Positions 43,266 through 53,568 of a stretch of DNA of 64,000 nucleotides are shown in pieces (position 1 is the stretch's first letter; each line of letters opens with the position of its first letter). The notes under the pieces were generated by a model that was not told where the DNA came from, made no database searches, and saw nothing but the letters and a program-made list of their open reading frames with translations. The stretch is from Thermococcus radiotolerans (GTDB lineage: Archaea; Methanobacteriota_B; Thermococci; Thermococcales; Thermococcaceae), in the NCBI RefSeq assembly GCF_002214565.1, contig NZ_CP015106.1, positions 992,001 to 1,056,000 of the forward strand, written 5' to 3'. Position numbers and translations under genes: made by a program.

Positions 43266-43574
43266 ATGGGAATTTTCAAACGGTTCAGAAAGAAAAAGGA
43301 CGAGCCGGAGATAGTCTCGAGGCACCCCGTTGGAAAGTTCAAAGTCATCGGGACGACCTACGTCCTCGGAAAGCAGGTTTTGGGTGGAGTCGTGCTTGAG
43401 GGGGTCATATACCCAGGCTACAAGCTCAAGGGCGGGGGGATAGCGCTCGTTAGGGAGATACACATCCGGAACAGGAAGGTGGATTTCGTCGTGGAGCACG
43501 ACGAAGCGGCCCTGGTTCTCGAGGGAAAGATGAAGGTCAAAGATGGCGAAATCATAGAAGTTTACCGATCGTGA
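43266..43574 (+). CDS. Small EF-Tu domain-2-like barrel protein, copy 2
   Basis: A 102-residue paralogue of the previous gene: MGIFKRFRKKKDEPE, then HPVGKFKVIGTTYVLGKQVL and GVVLEGVIYPGYKLKGGG, ending VKDGEIIEVYRS. A basic N-terminal tail precedes the barrel. The ATG at 43266 follows GGGGGAAG. The 67-bp gap upstream holds a TATA-like TTTTAAT near 43226, so it may also be transcribed on its own. Confidence 0.75.
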   Translation: MGIFKRFRKKKDEPEIVSRHPVGKFKVIGTTYVLGKQVLGGVVLEGVIYPGYKLKGGGIALVREIHIRNRKVDFVVEHDEAALVLEGKMKVKDGEIIEVYRS

Positions 43575-43583
43575 GGTGATGGT

Positions 43584-44429
43584 ATGATAATCTGGGACGA
43601 CCACTTCCACGTTGACCCATACAAGGGGCTCTTCCTTGAAGCAGTCAAGCAGTTCCACCGCGCTGGAGGGACTCATCTCGTCGTGGTCTATAAGACGGCC
43701 CACGACTACGGCTTCCCTGGGCTGAAGGCGGAGGACTTCATGAAGGCGATGGACTTCCACATCGAGCTCGTCGAGAAGATCAACAGGGAAACGCCCGTCA
43801 AGGCATATGCCGTCGTCGGTGTGCACCCCGCGGAGTTCGTTTATCTCGCAGAGCAGAAAGGCCTCGAATACGCCAAGGATGAGGTCATGAAGGCCCTCAA
43901 ATACGCCCAGAGGCTCTGCCTTGAGGGAAAGGCCATAGCCATAGGCGAGATAGGCAGGCCGCACTACGAGGTGAGCGAGGAAATCTGGGAGGCGAGCATA
44001 GAGCTTATGAAGTACGGGATGGGCTTAGCGAAGGAAGCCGACTGCGCGGTTCAGCTTCATACCGAGAGCTTCGACGAGGAGAGGTTCAGGGAGCTTGGGG
44101 AATACGTGAGGGAGGTTGGAATAAAGCCGTACAAGGTCGTCAAACACTTCTCGCCGCCGCTCGTTAAGGTGGCAGAGGAGGTCGGGGTCTTCCCGAGCAT
44201 AATAGCCAGCAAGAAGAACATCAAGGCGGCGATAGAGCAGGGCAACCGCTTCATGATGGAGACCGACTACATAGACGACAAGCGCCGTCCGGGAGCAGTG
44301 CTCGGGCCGAAGACCGTGCCGAAGAGGACGAAGGCGTTCCTACAGAACGGCCTCTTCACCGAGGAGGACGTTTACAAGATTCACGTCGAGAACCCGAGGA
44401 AGGTCTATGAGGTAGAGGTTGAGGAGTAG
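43584..44429 (+). CDS. TatD-family metal-dependent hydrolase
   Basis: A 281-residue TIM-barrel amidohydrolase. Metal ligands: DDHFHVD near the N-terminus, the glutamate in AIGEIGRPHYEV, His in VQLHTES, His in VKHFSPP, and Asp in MMETDYIDD. TatD relatives are metal-dependent hydrolases, some acting on DNA; the substrate of this archaeal subgroup is unknown. The ATG at 43584 follows GAGGTGAT, nine bases after the barrel protein stop, so the gene is likely in that operon. Its 3' end overlaps the MNT gene by 25 bases. Confidence 0.85.
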   Translation: MIIWDDHFHVDPYKGLFLEAVKQFHRAGGTHLVVVYKTAHDYGFPGLKAEDFMKAMDFHIELVEKINRETPVKAYAVVGVHPAEFVYLAEQKGLEYAKDEVMKALKYAQRLCLEGKAIAIGEIGRPHYEVSEEIWEASIELMKYGMGLAKEADCAVQLHTESFDEERFRELGEYVREVGIKPYKVVKHFSPPLVKVAEEVGVFPSIIASKKNIKAAIEQGNRFMMETDYIDDKRRPGAVLGPKTVPKRTKAFLQNGLFTEEDVYKIHVENPRKVYEVEVEE

Positions 44430-44725
44430 AGTACCTTTCCCTCCCTTAAAACCGTCTTTATGAAGCTGTCCTCCCTTCTTTTAAACTCCCCTGGCTTTAT
44501 GACTACCGGGCTTATCAGCTCCCCGTATTCGAGGAGAATATCAGTAACAATATTCATCAGCTCATCGAAATCAACGTCACCCACGATAAGGACGTCTATA
44601 TCGCTCTCCTCGTCGTAGTCTCCTCTCGCGTAGGAGCCGAAGAGCACGATATTTTCGATGGAATGGCCAAATTGATCCTCCACTCTCCTGAGGAATTCAT
44701 CAAGGGCTGAGGCTTTCTTTCCCAT
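44405..44725 (-). CDS. MNT-type nucleotidyltransferase (HEPN/MNT antitoxin-like)
   Basis: A 106-residue minimal nucleotidyltransferase. The catalytic signature is VLFGSYARGDYDEESDIDVLIV, with the GSxxRG and DxD residues present. In HEPN/MNT pairs this protein can neutralise the HEPN toxin by adding AMP to it. The ATG at 44725 follows GGAGGGGAG and overlaps the HEPN gene by 26 bases, the usual two-gene order. Confidence 0.88.
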   Translation of the reverse strand: MGKKASALDEFLRRVEDQFGHSIENIVLFGSYARGDYDEESDIDVLIVGDVDFDELMNIVTDILLEYGELISPVVIKPGEFKRREDSFIKTVLREGKVLYSSTSTS

Positions 44726-45113
44726 GGGTACTCCCCTCCAATGCTCGCTTTATCCTCTCAAGGAAACGCTCGGCGTTTTCGACTACGCTCTCGGCTTCCT
44801 CTGTGGAGGGAGTGTAATAAACGTCGTAATCTGCTCGCGACCTTAAAGAAAAGGCGGAGGTCAAGTATTTAGCATAGACCTTCTCAATAAAGCCCTCATC
44901 TACAAAGTGAAGGCCAAACATCCTCACAACACCGGAATGCTTTTTAGGATTTACCCCCTTCATTAGAAGCAGGGCTCTTGCCGCATGAAACATGGAGTAG
45001 TAGGCGCGGCTTATAGCGTCCCTGAGTCTTCCATTCTGGAGAAGTAGCTGGGCGGAGGATAGCTCCTCCTCTGCAAGTTCAATATGCTTAGCGACCTCTT
45101 CCGGAACGGCCAT
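44700..45113 (-). CDS. HEPN-domain protein of the HEPN/MNT pair
   Basis: A 137-residue four-helix HEPN protein (ISRAYYSMFHAARALLLMKG is the helix typical of PF05168). The RX4-6H ribonuclease motif expected in HepT toxins is not seen; the corresponding region reads LRSRADYDVYYTP, as in the HEPN branch that lacks it. The cluster of tyrosines there could be an AMPylation target. The ATG at 45113 follows GTGGTGG. It is either a toxin of a different mechanism or a non-toxic partner. Confidence 0.85.
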   Translation of the reverse strand: MAVPEEVAKHIELAEEELSSAQLLLQNGRLRDAISRAYYSMFHAARALLLMKGVNPKKHSGVVRMFGLHFVDEGFIEKVYAKYLTSAFSLRSRADYDVYYTPSTEEAESVVENAERFLERIKRALEGSTHGKESLSP

Positions 45114-45159
45114 CTTCCCACCACGGTAAATTTGGTCTACAATGTATTTAACCCCTTCG

Positions 45160-46848
<1,689 letters not shown>

Positions 46849-46868
<20 letters not shown>

Positions 46869-47697
46869 GCCTCACAGCGAGGGAAAGGGCCTCCTCAGGA
46901 GAAAGCCGCTTCCGTGCCATGAGGGCCCTGACCAGCCTGGCCAGGGCATCAACGTTTCTCAGATTCAGCCTCTCAGGAGGATAGTCAAGGAAACGCTCCG
47001 GCTCAACCCTGAAGCCCAGTCTCTCCGATAGCTCTGCCGCGAACTCCTCGACGGTGAGGGGCGGAAGGCGGACGATGGCGGGAAAATCCAAGGAGGAATA
47101 CTTCCCTGCGTCCTTCGTTTCCACAACAATTGGAAAATCCCTCTCCTTTTCAAGCAGTTCGTAGACTTCCTTAAGCGGCGGCTCCCTTAGAAGAACCGTG
47201 TCTGGAGGGAGGACTTCTCCCAGCTCGGTTCCCCTCAGATTCTCGACGAGAACGTCAACGCCGAGCGAGAACACATCCAGTGGCTCGAACTCGGGAACGG
47301 GCTCTTCCTTCACATCCTCCCCCTTTTCGAAGGTTATGCGCTGATAGAGAGCCTCACTGACGAGCGTGAACTGGTAGATCCTCTCAACGCCCTCCAGGTA
47401 GAGAACCCCGTTGGAGAGTAGCCTGAGGCCGAGCCGGGCGAGGGAGGCGCTGAGCGAGGCCTCACTCTTCGTTGTTATCGCCTTCCTCTCCCCGACTTCC
47501 TCGCTCCCCCTGCTGACGAGACGGTAGTCGCCGGGGAAGAGGCCCTTGGCACTGAAGAACTCCTCAAGGGTCTGCTTTGCCTTCTCCTCGCTGACCGCGT
47601 AGACCTTGATGAATTCCACGTTTTCACCGCGGTCAACCCCTATCAGCACGACCGCGTCGTGCCTTTCCTTCGGAATCAGTATGTCCTCCATACCCAT
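46849..47697 (-). CDS. Unrecognised archaeal protein with AAA-lid-like C-terminus
   Basis: A 282-residue soluble protein. The first half is beta-rich and charged (DAVVLIGVDRGENVEFIKVY); the second half (VVETKDAGKYSSLDFPAIVR then LTVEEFAAELSERLGFRVEP) and the helical end (LRNVDALARLVRALMARKRL) look like the sensor-lid region of an AAA+ protein without a P-loop. This is a weak impression only. ATGs at 47697 and 47691 are both possible. It converges with the preceding gene. Confidence 0.65.
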
Positions 47698-47761
47698 CGC
47701 CGGTTCGTTTCTGCTGATTTGATGACCAAAAATCGAGAGCGCGGGAAGTTGGGAGGCCTTC

Positions 47762-47806
47762 AGAGACCCTCTTTAGAGACGCTCGTTAGAGACACTCTTT
47801 AGAGAC
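47762..47806. repeat. 13-bp tandem repeat, about 3.5 units
   Basis: AGAGAC recurs exactly every 13 bp at 47762, 47775, 47788 and 47801. The units are AGAGACCCTCTTT, AGAGACGCTCGTT and AGAGACACTCTTT, followed by a partial copy that includes the phosphodiesterase stop codon. It lies in the 101-bp gap beyond that gene's 3' end. Its period is not a multiple of three, so it is not a protein repeat. Confidence 0.75.
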
Positions 47807-48311
47807 TCATTGCCCCCAGGAGCTCTCCGGTGTCGAGGTTGACTATCTGCACCTCCCTCTTCCTGGTGTCGAGCAGGGCGACGCTCTTCACTCCTGTAAC
47901 GTAACCGCAGACCTCGCCGGGGTTGACGAGTATGGTCCTGCCCTCCTCGCGTATCTCGTAGCGGTGGGTGTGGCCGACTATGACAACGTCGTATAGCTTG
48001 CTCCTGGCAAGCGCACGGACGATGCGCTCGTCGGTGCCGTGGGTTACGGCTATCTTCATGCCGTCGGCCTCGATTTCCAGTATCTCGTCGTAGATGCCCA
48101 GCGCCTCGTAGAGGCCTTTCCTTTCGCCGTCGTTGTTGCCGAAAACACCCTTAAGGGGCGCCTTGAGCTTCTTGAGTTCCCTAGCAACGAATGGGGCAAC
48201 GTAATCACCCGCATGAATGACCAGCTCAACGTTCCTCTCGTTGAACAGCTCGACCGCCTTTGCAATGGCGGGCAGGTTATCGTGGGTATCGCTCATTATC
48301 CCTATCAGCAT
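47799..48311 (-). CDS. Metallophosphoesterase, YfcE/MJ0936 type
   Basis: A 170-residue calcineurin-like phosphodiesterase with all metal-binding motifs: SDTHDN at residue 7, AGDYVAPF, GNNDGE, THGTDE and GHTHRYE. Relatives hydrolyse phosphodiester substrates such as bis-p-nitrophenyl phosphate; the physiological substrate is unknown. The ATG at 48311 (MLIGIMSDTHDN) follows GGTGAGGGC; an ATG at 48323 is an alternative. A 155-bp AT-rich gap separates it from the divergent gins23. Confidence 0.88.
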   Translation of the reverse strand: MLIGIMSDTHDNLPAIAKAVELFNERNVELVIHAGDYVAPFVARELKKLKAPLKGVFGNNDGERKGLYEALGIYDEILEIEADGMKIAVTHGTDERIVRALARSKLYDVVIVGHTHRYEIREEGRTILVNPGEVCGYVTGVKSVALLDTRKREVQIVNLDTGELLGAMSL

Positions 48312-48466
48312 GCCCTCACCCATGAGGATTACACCCTCAAGGCTTATAGGATTAACCGTGAAAATATGTGAAAACTCCCAGATTTTTTCATAGAAAATCC
48401 GGGCAAAAAACAATAGCAAAATTAATAGGTCTTTGGGAGGATGGGTATATTCGAGAGGGTGATGTC

Positions 48467-48961
48467 ATGTTCACCGGTAGAGCCGTCATAGCGGTTAAAA
48501 TCCTCCGTCCTCTGGGAGACTGGAGCGCCGGCGACGTCGTTCTCCTTGAGGACTGGAAGGCGAAGGAACTCTGGGAGGCCAAGATAGTCGAGGTTATCGA
48601 TGAGACCGACAAGGTCATAGGAGAGATAGACCGCGCGATAGCGGAGGAGCGTGAGAACGAGCCCCTGATGCCCCTGCCTGCCGGACTGTACGAGAGGGCC
48701 GAGTTCTACATGTATTACCTGGAGAACTACGTGAGGATGAACGCCGGAGAGGGGATAGAGACAATAAACGTCAAACTGACCAAGCTCGCAAACCTGAAGA
48801 AGAAGCTGGAGCACCTGAAGACGATACGCTTCAACAAAATCCTGAAGGCGGTTATGCTGAGGCCCAACAGCCTGGAACTCCTCTCACGGCTCTCGCCGGA
48901 GGAGAGGAGGATATACCTCCAGCTTTCCAGAATCAGAAACGAGTGGCTGGGTGAGGAGTGA
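48467..48961 (+). CDS. gins23: DNA replication protein Gins23
   Basis: A 164-residue GINS subunit. It begins MFTGRAVIAVKILRPLGDWS and has LLEDWKAKELWEAKIVEVID, matching Pyrococcus Gins23. Together with Gins51 it joins MCM and the Cdc45-like nuclease GAN at the fork. The frame is open upstream, but the ATG at 48467 follows GAGAGGGTGAT. It overlaps the mcm start by one base (TGATG), so the helicase and its cofactor are translationally coupled. Confidence 0.92.
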   Translation: MFTGRAVIAVKILRPLGDWSAGDVVLLEDWKAKELWEAKIVEVIDETDKVIGEIDRAIAEERENEPLMPLPAGLYERAEFYMYYLENYVRMNAGEGIETINVKLTKLANLKKKLEHLKTIRFNKILKAVMLRPNSLELLSRLSPEERRIYLQLSRIRNEWLGEE

Positions 48962-51012
48962 TGGACAGGGAGGACATGATAGAAAGGTACGCACGCTTTC
49001 TGAGGGAGTACGTGGACGACAGCGGAAACGAGGTCTACCTGAACAAGCTCAAGGATTTGCTCACGGTTACCCCAAAGCGCTCACTGGCGATAGACTGGAC
49101 GCATCTCAACTCCTTCGATCCGGAGCTTGCTGGAGAGCTCCTTGAAAACCCCGAGGAGAGCATACTCGCCGCGGAGGATGCCATTCAAATAGTTCTCCGC
49201 GAGCCGCCCCTTCTCAAGGAGGAGGAGTTCAAGGTTCACGCGAGGTTCTACAACCTTCCAAGGACTCTCCTCGTCAAGGAACTCGGGAGCGAGCACATAA
49301 ACAGGCTCATTCAGGTGGAGGGTATAATCACGCGCGTGAGCGAGGTGAAGCCCTTCGTCGAGAAAGCCGTCTTCGTCTGCAAGGACTGCGGCAACGAAAT
49401 GGTTCGCCTCCAGAGGCCCTACGAGAACATAGTCAAGCCGAGCAAGTGCGATGCCTGCGGTTCCAGAAACGTCGATCTCGACGTCGAGAAGAGCCGCTTC
49501 ATAAACTTCCAGAGCTTCCGCCTCCAGGACAGGCCCGAGAGCCTCAAAGGCGGCCAGATGCCGCGCTTCGTTGATGCGATACTCCTCGACGACCTGGTGG
49601 ATACCGCCCTGCCGGGCGATAGAATCCTCGCCACCGGAATCCTCAGGGTCATTCTGGAGCAGAAGGACAAGAGGCCGATATTCAAGAAGGTTCTGGAGGT
49701 AAACCACATAGAGCAGCTCAGTAAGGAGATTGAGGAGCTGGAGATTTCACCGGAGGACGAGCAGAAGATACGCGAGCTGGCCAAGAGGAAGGACATCGTC
49801 GATGCCATCGTTGACTCCATAGCTCCCGCCATATGGGGCCACAAGACGGTTAAGAAGGGCATAGCCCTGGCACTCTTCGGCGGTGTACAGAGAACTCTCC
49901 CGGACGGAACGAAGCTTCGCGGTGAGAGCCACGTTCTGCTCGTTGGAGATCCTGGAGTGGCCAAATCCCAAATTCTCCGCTACGTTGCCAACCTGGCGCC
50001 GAGAGCGATTTACACGAGCGGTAAGAGCTCAAGTGCAGCCGGTTTGACGGCCGCAGCGGTTCGCGACGAGTTCACCGGTTCGTGGGTTCTTGAGGCCGGT
50101 GTTCTTGTCTTAGCGGACGGTGGATTCGCGTTAATCGACGAGTTCGACAAGATGAGCGACAGGGACAGGAGCGCGATACACGAGGCACTCGAGCAGCAGA
50201 CCATCAGCATCTCCAAGGCGGGCATAACCGCAACCCTGAACGCGAGGACGACGGTTATAGCGGCAGCTAATCCGAAATACGGCCGTTTCAACCGCCACAA
50301 GTCCCTCCCGGAGCAGCTCGACCTTCCACCGACCCTGCTCAGCCGTTTCGACCTCATCTTCCTGCTCCTCGACGAACCGGACGAGAAGGTCGACTCATCG
50401 ATAGCCGAGCACATCCTCAAGGTGCGCCGCGGCGAGGCGGAAGCCGTTACGCCCAAGATACCCTACGAGCTGCTCAAGAAGTACATAGCCTACGCGAGAA
50501 AGAACGTCCATCCCGTTCTGAGCAGGGAGGCGATGGAGGAGATAAAGCGCTACTACGTCAGGATGAGGAAGGGCTTTAAGAGACCGGGCGAGGACGACGG
50601 CGTGCAGCCGATTCCCATAACCGCGAGGCAGCTCGAGGCCCTGATAAGGCTCAGCGAGGCCCACGCCAGGATGCGCCTCAGTGAAACCGTCACCAGGGAG
50701 GACGCGAGGGCGGCGATAGCGATAATCGAGGACATGATAAGGAAGATAGCAGTTGACGAGGAGGGGACGCTGGACGTCTCGATACTGGAAGTCGGCAAGA
50801 GCTCCAAGAAGATAAACAAGATCGACAGGATGGTTGACATCATAAAGAGCCTAGAGAGCGAGGGAGAGTTCGGAGCCCCGGAGGACAGGATACTCGAGGC
50901 GGCAAAGCAGGCCGGTCTCGGCTCGGAGAACGAGATAAAGAAGCTCATCAACGACCTCAAGCGCGACGCCAGGATATACGAGCCACGCGCGGGCTTCTAC
51001 CGCGTGCTCTGA
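48961..51012 (+). CDS. mcm: Replicative DNA helicase MCM
   Basis: A 683-residue hexameric 3'-5' helicase. It has an N-terminal zinc site of Cys140, Cys143, Cys163 and Cys166; Walker A GDPGVAKS at 329-336; Walker B ([10 protein letters not shown]); and arginine finger (LLSRFDLIF); the C-terminal winged helix follows. No intein interrupts the ATPase domain. The ATG at 48961 follows GGTGAGGAGTG and overlaps gins23. Confidence 0.97.
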   Translation: MDREDMIERYARFLREYVDDSGNEVYLNKLKDLLTVTPKRSLAIDWTHLNSFDPELAGELLENPEESILAAEDAIQIVLREPPLLKEEEFKVHARFYNLPRTLLVKELGSEHINRLIQVEGIITRVSEVKPFVEKAVFVCKDCGNEMVRLQRPYENIVKPSKCDACGSRNVDLDVEKSRFINFQSFRLQDRPESLKGGQMPRFVDAILLDDLVDTALPGDRILATGILRVILEQKDKRPIFKKVLEVNHIEQLSKEIEELEISPEDEQKIRELAKRKDIVDAIVDSIAPAIWGHKTVKKGIALALFGGVQRTLPDGTKLRGESHVLLVGDPGVAKSQILRYVANLAPRAIYTSGKSSSAAGLTAAAVRDEFTGSWVLEAGVLVLADGGFALIDEFDKMSDRDRSAIHEALEQQTISISKAGITATLNARTTVIAAANPKYGRFNRHKSLPEQLDLPPTLLSRFDLIFLLLDEPDEKVDSSIAEHILKVRRGEAEAVTPKIPYELLKKYIAYARKNVHPVLSREAMEEIKRYYVRMRKGFKRPGEDDGVQPIPITARQLEALIRLSEAHARMRLSETVTREDARAAIAIIEDMIRKIAVDEEGTLDVSILEVGKSSKKINKIDRMVDIIKSLESEGEFGAPEDRILEAAKQAGLGSENEIKKLINDLKRDARIYEPRAGFYRVL

Positions 51013-51040
51013 TTCCCACCCTTTTCCCCACGCCAAAAGG

Positions 51041-51047
51041 TTATAAA
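51041..51047 (+). promoter_or_regulatory. TATA box of aIF2-beta
   Basis: TTATAAA preceded by CAAAAGG, predicting transcription near 51069. This leaves the ATG at 51066 outside the message and supports the GTG at 51081 as start. Confidence 0.55.
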
Positions 51048-51080
51048 CGTCTCCCGGTAGTTAAGATGGAGGTGAGGAAA

Positions 51081-51512
51081 GTGAGCGAGAAGAAGGTTGA
51101 CTTTTACGATTTCGAGGGTCTGCTCGATAAGGCTTACGAGGAGCTTCCCGAGAACGTCAAGCATCACACTTCCCGTTTCGAGGTTCCGGCCGCGGTCGTC
51201 ACGATAGCTGGAAACAGAACTATAATCGAGAACTTCGTGGACATAGCCGAGGCTATGAACCGCGACCCGAACCACCTGCTCAAGTTCATTCTGCGCGAGG
51301 TGGCAACGGCTGGAACGCTTGAGGGAAGGCGCGTCGTCCTGCAGGGACGCTTCACACCGTACCTGATAGGCAACAAGATGAAGAAGTACCTCAAGGACTA
51401 CGTCATCTGTCCGGTCTGTGGAAGTCCGGATACGAAGATTATCAAGCGCGGACGCTTCCACTTCCTCAAGTGTGAGGCCTGCGGTGCCGAAACGCCTATT
51501 CAGCACCTTTGA
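51081..51512 (+). CDS. Translation initiation factor aIF2, beta subunit
   Basis: A 143-residue subunit of the heterotrimer that brings Met-tRNAi to the ribosome. [20 protein letters not shown] is followed by [20 protein letters not shown], and the C-terminal zinc ribbon is CPVCGSPDT...[13 protein letters not shown]. Start choice: GTG at 51081 is five bases after GGAGGTGA; the ATG at 51066 is upstream of that motif and probably untranscribed. Confidence 0.94.
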   Translation: MSEKKVDFYDFEGLLDKAYEELPENVKHHTSRFEVPAAVVTIAGNRTIIENFVDIAEAMNRDPNHLLKFILREVATAGTLEGRRVVLQGRFTPYLIGNKMKKYLKDYVICPVCGSPDTKIIKRGRFHFLKCEACGAETPIQHL

Positions 51513-51553
51513 ATTCCCTTTTCTTTTCAGGGTTTGACGGTCGATAAAAACTC

Positions 51554-51560
51554 TTTTAAA
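51554..51560 (+). promoter_or_regulatory. TATA box of the mmd operon
   Basis: TTTTAAA about 57 bp before the mmdA ATG, predicting transcription near 51582 and a leader of about 29 nt carrying AGGGGGAG. Confidence 0.5.
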
Positions 51561-51610
51561 CTTTACAAACTACAAGTAGGCGACACTCTCAGCAGTCAGG
51601 GGGAGTTCTC

Positions 51611-53179
51611 ATGAGCATGGAAGAGAAGGTTAACGACCTGTATGAGAGAAAAAGGAAGATTCTTGAGATGGGCGGCGAAAAGGCCGTCGAAAAACAGCAC
51701 GCTAAGGGGAAGCTAACCGCACGCGAGAGGATTGAGAAGCTCCTCGACCCCGGAAGCTTCGTTGAAATAGGCGCGTTCGTCAGGCACCGCGGAACCGAGT
51801 TCGGCATGGACAAGAAGGAACTGCCCGCGGACGGTGTCATCACCGGCTACGGTACCATCGATGGAAGGCTCGTCTTCGTTTTTGCCCAGGATTTCACCGT
51901 CATGGGCGGTTCCCTCGGTGAGATGCACGCGGCCAAGATAAAGCGCGTAATGGAGCTGGCACTCGAGGCTGGAGCGCCTGTGATAGGCCTCAACGACTCC
52001 GGCGGTGCCAGAATCCAGGAGGGTGTTGACTCGCTCAAGGGCTACGGCGAGATTTTCAAGATGAACACCATTCTCAGCGGTGTCGTTCCGCAGATAACCG
52101 CGATAATGGGGCCCTGCGCTGGCGGAGCCGTCTACAGCCCGGCGATAGGAGACTTCATCCTCATGGTGGACAACCCGGCGAGCTTCATGTTCATCACCGG
52201 CCCGCAGGTCGTCAAGGCCGTGACTGGTGTGGAGGTCACGCCGACCCAGCTCGGTGGAGCCATGGTCCACGCCCAGCGCGCCGGACAGGCCCACCTGGTC
52301 GGTAAGAGCGATGAGGAGGTTCTGGCGCTCATAAGGCGCCTCGTGAGCTACCTGCCCTCCAACAACATGGAGAAGCCGCCGCGCGTCAAGACGAGCGATT
52401 TGCCCTTCAGGAAGACCGAGAGCCTCTACTCCATAGTCCCGGACGACCCGAACAAGGGCTACGACGTGAGGGGGGTCATCTACGAGATAGTTGACAGGGA
52501 CGAGAACGGCAACCCGGACTTCCTTGAAATCCTTCCCTACTTCGCCCCGAACGCGGTCGTTGGATTCGGAAGGATGAACGGCCAGACCGTCGGTATAGTC
52601 GCCAACAACCCGATACACTTCGCCGGCGTTCTCGACATAGACAGCTCCGACAAGATTGCCAGGTTTGTTAGAACCTGCGACGCCTTCAACATCCCGATAG
52701 TCACCCTCGTTGACGTTCCGGGCTACCTCCCGGGAACCCAGCAGGAGTACGGTGGAATCATAAGGCACGGTGCAAAGGTCCTCTACGCCTACTCCGAGGC
52801 AACCGTTCCGCTGGTCACGATAATCCTCAGGAAGGCCTACGGCGGTGCCTACCTCGCCATGGGAAGCAAGCACCTTGGAGCTGACTTCGTCTTCGCCTGG
52901 CCCACCGCAGAGATAGCGGTCATGGGCCCGGAGGGAGCCGCCAACATCATCTTCAGAAAGGAGATAGCTCAAGCCGAGAACCCGGAGGAGGTTCGCCAGC
53001 AGAAGATACAGGAGTACAGGGAGCGCTTCGCCAACCCGTACGTTGCAGCGGCGAGGGGCTACATAGACGACGTCATCGACCCGGCCGAGACGAGGGCAAA
53101 GATAGTCTTAGCCCTCGAGGCCATGGAGAGCAAGCGCGTTAAGCTGCCGCCGAAGAAGCACGGCAACATACCGCTGTGA
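51611..53179 (+). CDS. mmdA: Methylmalonyl-CoA decarboxylase alpha (carboxyltransferase) subunit
   Basis: A 522-residue acyl-CoA carboxyltransferase with two crotonase folds: oxyanion-hole regions GLNDSGGARIQEGVDSLKGY with GPCAGGAVYSPA, and LVDVPGYLPGTQQEYGGIIR with LRKAYGGAYLAMGSK. Propionyl-CoA carboxylase beta subunits are similar; the following mmdD/C/B genes argue for the decarboxylase, which moves CO2 from methylmalonyl-CoA to biotin. The ATG at 51611 follows AGGGGGAGTTCTC. Confidence 0.92.
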   Translation: MSMEEKVNDLYERKRKILEMGGEKAVEKQHAKGKLTARERIEKLLDPGSFVEIGAFVRHRGTEFGMDKKELPADGVITGYGTIDGRLVFVFAQDFTVMGGSLGEMHAAKIKRVMELALEAGAPVIGLNDSGGARIQEGVDSLKGYGEIFKMNTILSGVVPQITAIMGPCAGGAVYSPAIGDFILMVDNPASFMFITGPQVVKAVTGVEVTPTQLGGAMVHAQRAGQAHLVGKSDEEVLALIRRLVSYLPSNNMEKPPRVKTSDLPFRKTESLYSIVPDDPNKGYDVRGVIYEIVDRDENGNPDFLEILPYFAPNAVVGFGRMNGQTVGIVANNPIHFAGVLDIDSSDKIARFVRTCDAFNIPIVTLVDVPGYLPGTQQEYGGIIRHGAKVLYAYSEATVPLVTIILRKAYGGAYLAMGSKHLGADFVFAWPTAEIAVMGPEGAANIIFRKEIAQAENPEEVRQQKIQEYRERFANPYVAAARGYIDDVIDPAETRAKIVLALEAMESKRVKLPPKKHGNIPL

Positions 53180-53188
53180 GGTGTTAGC

Positions 53189-53566
53189 ATGGTCGTGATG
53201 AGCGAGTTCATGGAGGGCCTGAACCTGACGGTGCTGGGTGTCACAATAGTCTTCATGGTGCTCAGCATCCTGGCGGTCGTTCTCTACGCGGTTGGCTGGA
53301 CCGAGAGAAGGCTGGTGGAGCGGGAAAAGCCAGCCCCCGCTCCGGTTCCACCCTCAGAGGTCGAGGCCAAGGAGGAAAAGCCGGCCATACCCCCGAGGGA
53401 CCTCGCGGTCATAACGGCCGCGGTTCTCGCGTACACCGCCGAGAAGGCTTCACAGCTCAGGCCGCTGCCGTTCAAGAGGAAAGTTTCAGACGCCTGGCGC
53501 CTCTACGGCGTCCAGTCGAGCATGGAGGAAGTTGAGGACTTCAACTACGAACTTGGGAAGTGGTGA
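53189..53566 (+). CDS. mmdD: Methylmalonyl-CoA decarboxylase delta (OadG-like) subunit
   Basis: A 125-residue single-span membrane protein: an N-terminal hydrophobic segment (LTVLGVTIVFMVLSILAVVL), a Pro/Ala/Glu-rich linker, and a C-terminal conserved region (AVLAYTAEKASQLRPLPFKR). This is the OadG/MmdD layout, which tethers the soluble carboxyltransferase to the membrane subunit. The ATG at 53189 follows GAGGTG. Confidence 0.85.
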   Translation: MVVMSEFMEGLNLTVLGVTIVFMVLSILAVVLYAVGWTERRLVEREKPAPAPVPPSEVEAKEEKPAIPPRDLAVITAAVLAYTAEKASQLRPLPFKRKVSDAWRLYGVQSSMEEVEDFNYELGKW

Positions 53567-53568
53567 AG

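Noticed and set aside
48961-51012. Intein in MCM
   Set aside because: Inteins are common in Thermococcales MCM genes, but the ATPase motifs run uninterrupted and the length is the normal 683 residues.
51713-52972. Long antisense frame opposite mmdA
   Set aside because: It mirrors the codon pattern of mmdA and shows no protein family features.
51611-53179. mmdA as propionyl-CoA carboxylase beta subunit
   Set aside because: No biotin carboxylase gene is adjacent, whereas the OadG-like and Na+-pump beta subunits follow, which fits the decarboxylase.
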